The position numbers and the translations under genes were made by a program. A stretch of 7,969 nt of DNA from Oleiagrimonas sp036379395 (GTDB taxonomy: Bacteria; Pseudomonadota; Gammaproteobacteria; Xanthomonadales; Rhodanobacteraceae), in the NCBI GenBank assembly GCA_036379395.1, contig DASVGR010000076.1, positions 1-7,969 of the forward strand, written 5' to 3'. Below the pieces are notes generated by a model that ran no database searches, was not told where the DNA came from, and was given only the letters and a program-made list of their open reading frames with translations. Shown in pieces: positions 1-6,368 of this stretch; the first letter of the stretch is position 1; each line of letters opens with the position of its first letter.

Positions 1-638
1 CCGGCCGGGTCTTCGTAGACGCGGATGGCGCCGGAACCCTTGAGCTCGCCCTCGCCGTAGCCGCCCGACAGCAGGCCGACGCCCAGCGTGTGCGCGCGGC
101 TGGCGGCCAGCATGTCCCAGATGCTGTCGCCGACGACGATGCCCTGCGTGATGTCGATGTCGAGGCGGTCGGCCGCGGCCAGGAACAAGTCCGGGTCGGG
201 CTTGGCGTAGCGCACCTGGTCACGCGTGACCACGGGGACGCGTTCGGGGTCGATGCCCAGCGCGGTGAGGTTGTGGATGGCCGTTTCCATGCGGCCGCTG
301 GTGGCCACCGCCCACGGAATGTCGTTGCTGGTGAGGTATTTCAGAAGCTCCACCGCGCCGGGCAGCGGGCGGATCGCGGAGGCCATGCGGCTGTAGGCTT
401 CGGCGTGGTGCTCGCGCAGGCGCTCAAGGCGCTCCTCGGTCACGTCCAGCCCGGTTTCGCGCAGCAGGATGTTGGTGAACAGGCCGCCGCTCATGCCGAT
501 CTTGCGGTGGATGCGCCAGACCGACAGGTCGATGCCCTCCTGGTCGAGCGCGCTTTTCCATGCCAGCACGTGCTGGTAGACGCTGTCGACCAGCGTGCCA
601 TCCAGGTCGAACAAGAAAGCCGTCGCGGTGCGTGTCAT
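1..638 (-). CDS. HAD-superfamily hydrolase (phosphoglycolate phosphatase-like), 3' end outside window
   Basis: A haloacid dehalogenase-type phosphatase, expected to be cytoplasmic and to remove phosphate from a small phosphorylated metabolite using Mg2+. 212 residues are visible and the C-terminus lies beyond the window edge. All four HAD motifs can be read: motif I FDLDGTLVDS with the nucleophile Asp11 and acid/base Asp13; motif II ATSGR (Thr113/Ser114); motif III AKPDP (Lys146); motif IV VVGDSIWDM (Asp171, Asp175). The helical stretch at about residues 17-90, between motifs I and II, is a subclass I (type C1) cap as in Gph or beta-phosphoglucomutase-like enzymes. The ATG is chosen because AGGAG lies 6 nt upstream (645-649, minus strand) and motif I follows at the usual distance. 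It follows the phospholipase D gene on the same strand after a 133-bp gap containing repeated ACAATG sites, so it may have its own promoter. The substrate cannot be told from sequence. Confidence 0.9.
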   Translation of the reverse strand, partial: MTRTATAFLFDLDGTLVDSVYQHVLAWKSALDQEGIDLSVWRIHRKIGMSGGLFTNILLRETGLDVTEERLERLREHHAEAYSRMASAIRPLPGAVELLKYLTSNDIPWAVATSGRMETAIHNLTALGIDPERVPVVTRDQVRYAKPDPDLFLAAADRLDIDITQGIVVGDSIWDMLAASRAHTLGVGLLSGGYGEGELKGSGAIRVYEDPA

Positions 639-644
639 GGAAAT

Positions 645-649
645 CTCCT
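645..649 (-). promoter_or_regulatory. Ribosome binding site of the HAD gene
   Basis: AGGAG on the minus strand, 6 nt before the ATG ending at 638. It is a near-consensus Shine-Dalgarno and fixes the start of the HAD gene. Confidence 0.75.
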
Positions 650-660
650 GTCAGAACGGG

Positions 661-731
661 CATCCATTGTGGCGCAACCACGGACAATGACGCCTGATTT
701 GCGCCGGGTATGCCGGATCGTCATTGTCCAT
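661..731. promoter_or_regulatory. Cluster of ACAATG dyads upstream of the HAD gene
   Basis: The core ACAATG/CATTGT occurs three times in this short gap: CATTGT at 665-670, ACAATG at 684-689 and CATTGT at 722-727. The second and third copies lie in an exact 11-bp inverted repeat, GGACAATGACG at 682-692 and CGTCATTGTCC at 719-729. The first and second form a smaller dyad that also encloses GTGG-CGCAA-CCAC (669-681). The region is directly upstream of the HAD gene and downstream of the phospholipase D stop. It could be an operator, or the long inverted repeat could fold as a stem with a 26-nt loop in the mRNA. There is no T tract, so it is not a typical intrinsic terminator. No regulator can be named. 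Confidence 0.4.
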
Positions 732-771
732 CCGTTGTCGATGCGGGCTGGGTGAAACCGCGCGAAGCGTG

Positions 772-2658
772 CTACAGGATGCTGCTCAACCCGAAGCCGA
801 AGGCCGTCACCAGCCGCGTGTAGATGGATTTGAACGGCAGGTCCACGCCGGGGAAATCGCCGACCGCCTCGTAGCACTGGTAAAAGCCGGGATCGGCCGG
901 TGCCAGCGGCGCGCAGCCGGGCTTGAGTTCGTAGGCGGTGGCGTAGCGGAACGGCCACAGGTCGAACCACGGCAGGTGCTCGGACACGGTGCTGATGGCG
1001 CGGTTGATGTCGCTGATGACGGGGATGTCCTGCACGCGCGGGGCGATGGTCCAGGCGTTCTTGGGCTGGGTGTCTTCCAGGATCGAGCTGCGCAGCTCGG
1101 TGGCAAAGCGCGGGTCGTCGACGATCACGCCCGACTCGGTGTTGTAGTGGTCCGAGCGCGGGTCGAAATTGTGCGAGCCGACCATGGCGAAATGGTCGTC
1201 CACGACGATCGACTTGGCGTGCAGGCCGATGCGGATGCCTTGCGTCTTCAGCGGCGCCGGTTGCACGCGGCGGCCGTGGCGCAGCATGTAGCGATCGGCC
1301 GGGCGCCGTTCGGGGCGGTTGCCCGACACCTGTGGCACGTCCATGAACGGCGGCGGCGCGATGGAAATGCCGGCGTCGGCCGGATGCGGCTTGAGTTCGT
1401 AGATCTCGAAGCCGTAATCCTTGATCAGCCGCTTCATGTGCTTGTAGGTGCGCGCGTAGGAAAAGAACGCGTCGGTCGAGGCCAGCGAATTGGTCGACAC
1501 GATCACGCGCGGCGGATGCGAGCCGTGATGCAGCAGCTTGAAGATGTGCCGCGCGCGGTGGCTGAGCAGCAGGTACGGCGTCTGCAGCACGATCTGGTGC
1601 CGGGCGCCGGCGATCATGCGCATGATGTGCAGCGTCAGCTCGTGCGCCTTTTTGCGGTGCGGTTCGTCGGTCTTGGCTGGCTGGTCGGAAAAATAGTTGA
1701 GGTCGGCGACCTTCAGGCTGCGCGAGGTGATGTGCCGCTTGATCCAGGCCGGATCGGACGCCTGCTCGCGCACTTGCGCCACGCGCAGCGGGTCGGCGAA
1801 ATGCGGCGCCTGCCAGCCCGGCGCGCCGGGGCCGTCGGCGACCAGCTGGCGGTTGACGTCGTCCAGGTGCGTCAGCGGCACCGAGCGCGGGTGGTTCCAG
1901 AACAGCTTGAAGCTGTCGGCCATTTCGCGTGCGGCGGGACCGGCGACCAGCACGTCGCGGTCGCGGAAATTGAAGGTCTTGCCCCAGCCGAAATAGCGAT
2001 CCTCGTAATTGCGTCCGCCGGCGATGCCGGCCAGGTTGTCCACCAGCAGCAGCTTGTTGTGCATGCGCTGGTTGAAGCGGTTGAAGCAACAGAAAATGCT
2101 GGCGCCGAATTGCAGCGGCGAGGTTTCGGCGTCGTCGAACGTGGGGTTGTACAGGCGCAGCTTGAAGTTGGGGCTGGTGCGCGCCAGCGTGGCCAGCTGC
2201 TCCAGATTCTGGAATGAAAACAGCTGGTCGGCCAGCACGTCGACCTTGACTCCGCGTCGCGCCGCGTCGACCAGCGCGTTGAGCATCAGGTTGCCGACGT
2301 CGTCGTCGGCCCAGATGTAGGTCTGCAGGTCGATCGAGTGGCGCGCGCCGTGGATGAGGTTGAGGCGCGCGGCCAGCGCGGTTTCGCCGTGGTCGAGCAA
2401 CGTGACGAAGTGCACCGGGTGGCCGGGCCGGGATTTGGCCATGGCCGTGCGCGCCTGGTCGAGCAGCAGTGACGGCTTGGCGCAATGGTCCGCGCGCGTG
2501 CAGGTGGCGTGCGCATGGGCCTGTTGCGCGGTGGCGGCGATCCGGTTGGCGTGGCGGATTTGCTGGCGTGACAGCGCGCATCCCGACAAGACCGCCAGCA
2601 CGGCCACGAGAATCGCTGCCCGCGTCAGGGGCATGATCAGGCGGGGCATGGCGCGCAT
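772..2658 (-). CDS. Phospholipase D family lipoprotein, cardiolipin synthase C-like
   Basis: A 628-residue protein of the phospholipase D superfamily, most like bacterial ClsC cardiolipin synthases, which transfer phosphatidyl groups between phospholipids at the membrane. Two complete HKD motifs are present: MHNKLLLVD (His200, Lys202, Asp207) followed by GGRN (214-217), and LHAKSIVVDD (His480, Lys482, Asp487) followed by GSHNFDPRS. The N-terminus is a lipoprotein signal: basic start, hydrophobic residues 14-24 and lipobox LSGC with Cys27. Residue +2 is Ala, not Asp, so outer-membrane sorting is possible (inference). The family usually measures about 470-500 residues; the extra length comes from the lipoprotein N-terminus, a basic, proline-rich insert at about 430-475 and a C-terminal tail. 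Met1, Met4 and Met9 are all possible starts and none has a good Shine-Dalgarno. It begins 48 bp after the sixA-like gene on the same strand, so the two may be cotranscribed. Family call is firm; the exact reaction is inferred. Confidence 0.88.
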   Translation of the reverse strand: MRAMPRLIMPLTRAAILVAVLAVLSGCALSRQQIRHANRIAATAQQAHAHATCTRADHCAKPSLLLDQARTAMAKSRPGHPVHFVTLLDHGETALAARLNLIHGARHSIDLQTYIWADDDVGNLMLNALVDAARRGVKVDVLADQLFSFQNLEQLATLARTSPNFKLRLYNPTFDDAETSPLQFGASIFCCFNRFNQRMHNKLLLVDNLAGIAGGRNYEDRYFGWGKTFNFRDRDVLVAGPAAREMADSFKLFWNHPRSVPLTHLDDVNRQLVADGPGAPGWQAPHFADPLRVAQVREQASDPAWIKRHITSRSLKVADLNYFSDQPAKTDEPHRKKAHELTLHIMRMIAGARHQIVLQTPYLLLSHRARHIFKLLHHGSHPPRVIVSTNSLASTDAFFSYARTYKHMKRLIKDYGFEIYELKPHPADAGISIAPPPFMDVPQVSGNRPERRPADRYMLRHGRRVQPAPLKTQGIRIGLHAKSIVVDDHFAMVGSHNFDPRSDHYNTESGVIVDDPRFATELRSSILEDTQPKNAWTIAPRVQDIPVISDINRAISTVSEHLPWFDLWPFRYATAYELKPGCAPLAPADPGFYQCYEAVGDFPGVDLPFKSIYTRLVTAFGFGLSSIL

Positions 2659-2706
2659 GATAAAGGGTTCAGTGCGTCGGCGGCACGCCTGGGCGGCAGT
2701 TTGTAT

Positions 2707-3174
2707 TCAACTTGTATATATCGCCAGCAGGCGCCCATGGCCCGGTTCGGCCGGACCTTCCAGCGCAATGCGTGCGAGCGTGGCGGTGGCCATGCCGCGA
2801 AAACCCGGTGCCTGCGGGCACAGTGCCATCGCCAGATAGGTCAATCCCGGATTGTGGCCGACCAGCAGCACGTGCTCGCCCGCGCCGTGTTGCGTGGCCA
2901 GGGCCAGCAGTTCGCCGGCGCTGGCGTCGTAGATGCCGTCCAGAAAGGTGATGGATGGCGGCGCGGGCAGGGCGTCGATGACGGCCTGCGCCGTTTCGCG
3001 CGTGCGCCGTGCCGGTGAGCACAGCACGCTGTCGGGTACCAGCCGCAAGGCCGACAATTGGCGCCCGACGGCTTGCGCCTGGGCCTGGCCGTGCGCATTG
3101 AGCGCACGTTCAAGATCGCTGCCGTGGCCAGCCGGCAGGGCTTCGGCGTGACGCAGGAGCCAGAGTTCGCGCAT
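2707..3174 (-). CDS. sixA: SixA-type phosphohistidine phosphatase (histidine phosphatase superfamily)
   Basis: A 155-residue cytoplasmic protein of the histidine phosphatase (phosphoglycerate mutase-like) superfamily. SixA of E. coli, about 160 residues, dephosphorylates phosphohistidine on the HPt domain of ArcB and on the nitrogen phosphotransferase protein NPr. The catalytic signature is at the N-terminus, LLRHAEA (Arg8, nucleophilic His9). SPARRTRETA follows (Arg56/57, Glu60), then VGHNPGL with the second His107. The SixA branch is suggested by short length, RHAEA rather than RHG, and the order of motifs without the large insertion of sugar phosphatases. The ATG was chosen because RHA motifs in this family lie within about 10 residues of the start. 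The Shine-Dalgarno is poor, and the same frame stays open far upstream. No sensor kinase or phosphotransfer protein is visible nearby, so the target is unknown. Confidence 0.82.
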   Translation of the reverse strand: MRELWLLRHAEALPAGHGSDLERALNAHGQAQAQAVGRQLSALRLVPDSVLCSPARRTRETAQAVIDALPAPPSITFLDGIYDASAGELLALATQHGAGEHVLLVGHNPGLTYLAMALCPQAPGFRGMATATLARIALEGPAEPGHGRLLAIYTS

Positions 3175-3229
3175 GGCACCAGTATGCCGCAGCCGCGCGC
3201 GAGTGTGGGTTGCACGCATTTCCCGTGGT

Positions 3230-3256
3230 GTAGGAGCGCGCCTGCGCGCGATGGCC
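3230..3256 (+). repeat. REP-like palindromic element, copy 1
   Basis: Begins GTAGGAGCGCG and ends GCGCGATGGCC, with the imperfect palindrome GCGCGC-CT-GCGCGC in the middle. It matches the reverse complement of copies 2 and 3 at most positions: a GGAGC head, GC-rich palindrome and CGATGGC-type tail. This is the layout of short repetitive extragenic palindromes, which in Xanthomonadales and Pseudomonas are spread by REP-associated tyrosine transposases (established for the class; membership here is inferred). It lies upstream of the sixA-like gene. Confidence 0.7.
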
Positions 3257-3277
3257 AGACGTCGGTTTGAAGCAAGA

Positions 3278-3306
3278 CATCCTCGCCCGCGGGCGGGCTC
3301 CTGCGG
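3278..3306 (-). repeat. REP-like palindromic element, copy 2, inverted to copy 1
   Basis: Contains CGCCCGCGGGCGGGCTCC, the reverse-complement layout of copy 1, 21 bp away from it. Together they form an inverted pair of the kind called a BIME. It starts about 30 bp beyond the stop of the unknown exported protein gene and could protect the 3' end of that transcript or end transcription, since REP elements are usually found just after stop codons. Confidence 0.7.
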
Positions 3307-3335
3307 GGAGCCTATGAAGACAAGCTGGCGCCGGA

Positions 3336-4343
3336 TCAATGTCCTGCGGATTTGGCGGTCTTGCTGCCGTGCGGTTGCCAGTCGGCCGGTGCGTGCACGG
3401 GGATGCGCGCGGCACGCAGTGCGGCCAGGATCAGGCTCATCTGCGTGCCGCCGCTGCGTGCCAGTTGCAGCAGCTTTTGCGCCAGCACGGGCTGTTTCTG
3501 CGTGTCCAGCGCCAGTTGCGCGAAGCTGTGCACTTGCCAGGTCAGGTCGCGGCGCGCGGTCTTGGCTTGCTCGCGCACGGTGGCGTTGTCGGCCAGCGTG
3601 CTTTCCAGGTGCAATCCAAGCGAACGCGCCAGCGGCGCGCTGCCCCAGACCAGCGTGTTGGCCAGTTTCAGGCAGTCGGCGCGCAGGTCCGAGGCCGGCT
3701 TGCTCTTGGCGCACAGGCCGGCCGCAGCTTGGAAGCCCGGCATCGGTTGCGGGCTGGCTGAGCCGAACACGATCAGCGCACGCACGCCGGCCGCGCTGTT
3801 GGCGGCGGCGTGCTTGCCGTCGTACAGCGTTTTCGGCGGTGGCAGCGCGGCGGTGGCCAGCGCCAGCGCCTGGGTGGCGACGCCGTGGTAATCGTCGTAG
3901 TGGTTGGCCGCGACGGCCTTGGCGAACATGTCGCGCACGGCCTTCTTGCCGGCGTCGTGCTCGGCCCGGCCCAGCGCCATCAGCCACACGGCGGCGTTGT
4001 CGGCGTCGTGCTTTCCCAGCGCCGTGAGGGCCTGCTTGTTCGGGCAGTCCAGTACCTTGGGATCGCAATCGACCAGTTGCGCCCACCACTCGGCCGGGCC
4101 GGCGTCGTCGGCTTTGGCGGCGCGCGTGACCAGCGCGTGGAAATTGCTGAAATCGGGCAGATCAGGCAGCGTGTGCGCCAGCAACGCCGCGCCCAGCAGC
4201 GGTTGTGCCTGGCTGCGCAGGGCCAGCACGTTGACCAGGTCGCGCTGGAACGAGGCGACCGTGGGCGCGGGGTGACGCGGCGCGGCGGCAAGGGCCGCAC
4301 CGGAAACAATCAGGCTGGCGGCGAACGCGAAAAAACGGCGCAT
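3336..4343 (-). CDS. Exported protein of unknown family, probably alpha-helical repeat
   Basis: A 335-residue protein that I do not recognise. The N-terminus, MRRFFAFAASLIVSGAALA, is a Sec signal peptide with a likely cleavage near residues 19-21, so the mature protein should be periplasmic or secreted. The rest has no membrane segment. Alanine- and leucine-rich amphipathic stretches, for example 112-160 with NAAVWLMALGRAEHDAG and KAVRDMFAKAV, look like TPR or Sel1-type helix pairs. Four cysteines (93, 100, 211, 224) occur as two close pairs and could form two disulfides after export. The ATG at 4343 is preferred to the longer upstream frame because AAGGAG lies 7 nt before it and the signal peptide begins there. 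The gene is the first of the minus-strand run, read away from the divergent region before the gtrA-like gene. Existence is firm, function unknown. Confidence 0.82.
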   Translation of the reverse strand: MRRFFAFAASLIVSGAALAAAPRHPAPTVASFQRDLVNVLALRSQAQPLLGAALLAHTLPDLPDFSNFHALVTRAAKADDAGPAEWWAQLVDCDPKVLDCPNKQALTALGKHDADNAAVWLMALGRAEHDAGKKAVRDMFAKAVAANHYDDYHGVATQALALATAALPPPKTLYDGKHAAANSAAGVRALIVFGSASPQPMPGFQAAAGLCAKSKPASDLRADCLKLANTLVWGSAPLARSLGLHLESTLADNATVREQAKTARRDLTWQVHSFAQLALDTQKQPVLAQKLLQLARSGGTQMSLILAALRAARIPVHAPADWQPHGSKTAKSAGH

Positions 4344-4573
4344 GGGCGCACTCCTTGGTGGGCGAGCGGCAGCATAACGCTTTCGCGGCCGCCGGGCTGC
4401 TTTGGCGCGGCGTGACGATGCGGCTGCCGGCACGGTCGTTGCGCTGTGTATCATGCGGCTTTGCCCGTTGCGGGGCTTCCGGGATGCCGCGTCTGAATCA
4501 TGGGAATCGAGTTGTCGAGCCGGCCGGTCATCGATCATTTCGGCATCAGGTTCAGCCGTGGGGATGCAATGCA
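4344..4573. other. Divergent intergenic region between the exported-protein gene and the gtrA-like gene
   Basis: 230 bp that should hold promoters for both directions. I see no strong -35/-10 pair; TATCAT at about 4447-4452 is a possible plus-strand -10. Open frames here are not supported by any protein-like features. Confidence 0.4.
4351..4356 (-). promoter_or_regulatory. Ribosome binding site of the exported-protein gene
   Basis: AAGGAG on the minus strand, 7 nt before the ATG ending at 4343. It decides the start against an open frame that continues 77 codons further upstream. Confidence 0.8.
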
Positions 4574-4957
4574 ATGAACCTGTTGGCCCAAGGCGTGCGT
4601 TTCGTGCTGGTCGGTTGCGGCCTGATTGTGGTCGACTGGCTGGTGTTTGTGGTGCTGACGTGGATGAGTCTGGCGCCTGTGTATGCCAATGTGGCCGGAC
4701 GCGTGGCCGGCGCGCTGGTCGGCTTTTGGGCCAATGGCCGTTTCACGTTTGCCGTGTCCGGACAAAGGCGATCGGGACGGGCACGCTTTGCGCGTTTTGC
4801 CTCGGCATGGTGCGTACTGACCGTGTTGAGCACGGTCTTGATGATGTTTCTGGCTGCGCATCTCGGCTTGCATCGGGCGTGGCTGGCCAAACCGGTGGTT
4901 GAAGCCGGCCTCGCATTGGCGAGTTTTTTTGTTTCGCGGCATTGGGTGTATCGCTAG
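4574..4957 (+). CDS. GtrA-family four-helix membrane protein
   Basis: A 127-residue inner-membrane protein resembling the GtrA family, whose founding member is thought to flip undecaprenyl-phosphate-linked glucose across the membrane during O-antigen modification; many members are simply unassigned. Four hydrophobic segments are visible at about residues 9-29, 35-55, 77-98 and 105-123, separated by short basic loops. Family-typical features are RFVLVGCGLIVVDWLVF near the start, FWANGRFTF after helix 2 (usually W/F-x-x-N-R-x-W/F-T-F) and the C-terminal SRHWVYR. The ATG at 4574 is chosen because the first helix begins at once after it and GGGGA lies 9 nt upstream; the frame is open further upstream but encodes no family sequence. 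No gtrB-type glycosyltransferase is adjacent, so the carried lipid-sugar is unknown. The gene looks somewhat richer in T than its neighbours. Confidence 0.85.
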   Translation: MNLLAQGVRFVLVGCGLIVVDWLVFVVLTWMSLAPVYANVAGRVAGALVGFWANGRFTFAVSGQRRSGRARFARFASAWCVLTVLSTVLMMFLAAHLGLHRAWLAKPVVEAGLALASFFVSRHWVYR

Positions 4958-5131
4958 CCGGCGTTCACGAGCATGAAGCCGCGCTGACGTCGAATGGCAT
5001 GTCGGCCGTCGTCGTGGTGACTTCCCTGAAGCGGTTCACGTTGGCTTGTTACACTGGCCGGACCGGTCGGTTGCCGGCGCGCCGTGCACGGCTTGCCTGG
5101 ATCGGCCCCTCGTCACTGGAGTTGCGTGCCC
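4958..5131. other. Intergenic stretch between the gtrA-like gene and the small membrane-protein gene
   Basis: 174 bp with no recognisable gene. TACACT at 5050-5055 is the only promoter-like element noticed, with a weak CTGAAG 18 bp upstream. It could drive the small membrane-protein gene. Confidence 0.3.
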
Positions 5132-5329
5132 GTGCCTGTGTCCAATCCTTGGTTGAATGAAATCCTGCCGCTGGCGATTGGCTGGGTCACGCTGGCGTTG
5201 ATCAATGCGGGGTTGGCGCAGGGCAAGGGGCGGCGCGGGCTGGTGTGGTTTGCGCTGTCGATCATCCTCGGGCCGCTGGCGACGCTGGCGCTCGTGGTGA
5301 TGCCCAAGGCGCGGCAACGATTGTTCTGA
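5132..5329 (+). CDS. Small two-helix membrane protein, unknown function
   Basis: A protein of about 65 residues with two hydrophobic segments, roughly residues 9-27 (NEILPLAIGWVTLALINAG) and 38-57 (VWFALSIILGPLATLALVVM). They are joined by a short basic loop, QGKGRRG, and followed by a basic tail, PKARQRLF. The layout suggests an inner-membrane protein with a cytoplasmic loop or ends. I do not recognise a named family. The start is uncertain: GGAG at 5118-5121 could serve GTG codons at 5126 (4-nt spacing) or 5132 (10-nt spacing); GTG at 5138 and a longer GTG start at 5084 are also open. A weak -10-like TACACT is at 5050-5055. The end is 100 bp from the convergent end of speE, with a REP-like palindrome between. 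The coding call rests on clear hydrophobic periodicity and the plausible Shine-Dalgarno. Confidence 0.6.
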   Translation: MPVSNPWLNEILPLAIGWVTLALINAGLAQGKGRRGLVWFALSIILGPLATLALVVMPKARQRLF

Positions 5330-5392
5330 CCAGACGGGAACACGCGCAACCACCGGGCACGCGCGCCAGCCGGATGCCGGTTGTGGCCAAGA

Positions 5393-5419
5393 GCCATCGC
5401 CCGCGGGCGGGCTCCCACA
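5393..5419 (-). repeat. REP-like palindromic element, copy 3
   Basis: GCCATCGCCCGCGGGCGG followed by GCTCCCACA. It shares the core CGCCCGCGGGCGGGCTCC exactly with copy 2 and has the same orientation. It lies between two convergent genes, 11 bp beyond the speE stop, and its GC-rich palindrome could act as a bidirectional 3' stabiliser or weak terminator, though there is no T tract. Confidence 0.75.
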
Positions 5420-5429
5420 AAGGTGCGGA

Positions 5430-6281
5430 TCAGTCGCCCAGCGCCTGGCGCATGAACTCGGGCATGGCCAGCGCGCCCTTGTGCACGTCGGCGTTGTAGT
5501 AGTGCGTCGGGAAGTTCTTGGTGGCGGCGCCACGCTCGCGGAAATCGCTCAGGTCGGCGCCCTTGCGCGCCATGGTGCAGCTCCACCAGCCGGTCGGATA
5601 GCACGGTTGCGGAAACGGCAGCGTGCGCAGGCCCTGGAAGCCGGCCGTGCGCATGGCCGCGCGCATCGCCTTGATCAGCTCCAAGTGCGCCATCGGCGAC
5701 TCGGATTGCTGCACGAGGATGCCGGCGTGGCGCAGCGCCTTGTAGCAGGCTTCGTAGAAGCTGGCGTTGAACAGGCCCTCGGCCGGGCCGACCGGATCGG
5801 TCGAGTCGACGATGATGAGATCGACGCTTTCCGGTTCCAGTTCGGCCATGTACTTGATGCCGTCGACGAACAGCAGCTCGGCGCGCGGGTCGGCGTTGGC
5901 TTCGCACAGGGCCGGAAAATATTCCTCGGCCAGGCGCGTCACGCGCTCGTCGATCTCGACCTGGGTGACGTGCTCAACTTCCTCGTGGCGCAGCACTTCG
6001 CGCAGCGTGCCGCAATCGCCGCCGCCGATGATGACCACGCGCTTGGCGCGCGCATGCGTGAACAGCGCCGGGTGCGTCATCATTTCGTGGTACAGGAAGT
6101 TGTCGCGGTCGGTCAGCATGACGCAACCGTCGATCACCATCAGCTTGCCCCAGTCGGTGGTCTGGTAGATCTCGATGGTCTGGTATTCGGTCTTTTCCGA
6201 ATGCAGACGCTCCTCGGTGCGAAAACCGATCGACGAACCGGAGGCCTGATGGGCTTCGGTGAACCAGCTGGATTCGGACAT
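5430..6281 (-). CDS. speE: Spermidine synthase (putrescine aminopropyltransferase)
   Basis: A 283-residue cytoplasmic enzyme that transfers the aminopropyl group of decarboxylated S-adenosylmethionine to putrescine, giving spermidine and methylthioadenosine. The length is normal for bacterial SpeE. Visible signatures: YHEMMTHP (64-71) in the substrate pocket; the Rossmann nucleotide-binding loop VVIIGGGDCGTLREV (82-96), with Cys90 where many members have Gly; the acidic end of beta-2, EIDERV (109-114); and VDSTDPVGPAEGLF (158-171) carrying the proposed catalytic Asp159 and substrate-binding Asp162. QPCYPTGWWS (225-234) closes the active site. The ATG at 6281 is preferred to an in-frame ATG at 6317 because the latter falls inside the likely -10 box and adds residues unlike the family; neither has a good Shine-Dalgarno. 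It is divergent from speA, which starts the same pathway. A long open frame upstream in this phase is only the complement of speA. Confidence 0.96.
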   Translation of the reverse strand: MSESSWFTEAHQASGSSIGFRTEERLHSEKTEYQTIEIYQTTDWGKLMVIDGCVMLTDRDNFLYHEMMTHPALFTHARAKRVVIIGGGDCGTLREVLRHEEVEHVTQVEIDERVTRLAEEYFPALCEANADPRAELLFVDGIKYMAELEPESVDLIIVDSTDPVGPAEGLFNASFYEACYKALRHAGILVQQSESPMAHLELIKAMRAAMRTAGFQGLRTLPFPQPCYPTGWWSCTMARKGADLSDFRERGAATKNFPTHYYNADVHKGALAMPEFMRQALGD

Positions 6282-6315
6282 GACGCGTACCGGCAAGACA
6301 AGGGATGAGCCGGAC

Positions 6316-6321
6316 ATTGTA
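6316..6321 (-). promoter_or_regulatory. Putative -10 box of speE
   Basis: TACAAT on the minus strand, five of six matches to the sigma-70 -10 consensus, 34 bp before the speE ATG. I see no good -35 at 16-18 bp, so it would be weak or activator-dependent. Confidence 0.4.
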
Positions 6322-6368
6322 GCCGTTTCATGCCGCACGGGGAGTGCCGACGGGGGCCTGGTGTCGTT

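Noticed and set aside
724..2217. 497-codon plus-strand frame opposite the phospholipase D gene
   Set aside because: Low-complexity antisense translation with no recognisable domain and no ribosome binding site.
635..2581. 648-codon minus-strand frame inside the phospholipase D gene
   Set aside because: It is a shifted frame of the same region and yields Arg/Ala/Pro-rich sequence without motifs; the 772-2658 frame carries both HKD motifs and the lipobox.
3175..4089. N-terminal extension of the sixA-like frame to 460 codons
   Set aside because: It overlaps the exported-protein gene out of frame and the REP pair, and the catalytic RHA motif must lie near the N-terminus.
4355..4573. N-terminal extension of the GtrA-like protein
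   Set aside because: It would precede the first membrane helix with unrelated polar sequence and lacks family similarity.
4344..4574. 77-codon N-terminal extension of the exported protein
   Set aside because: The signal peptide and the AAGGAG site fix the start at 4343.
5481..6308. 275-codon plus-strand frame opposite speE
   Set aside because: Antisense shadow of a fully recognisable speE.
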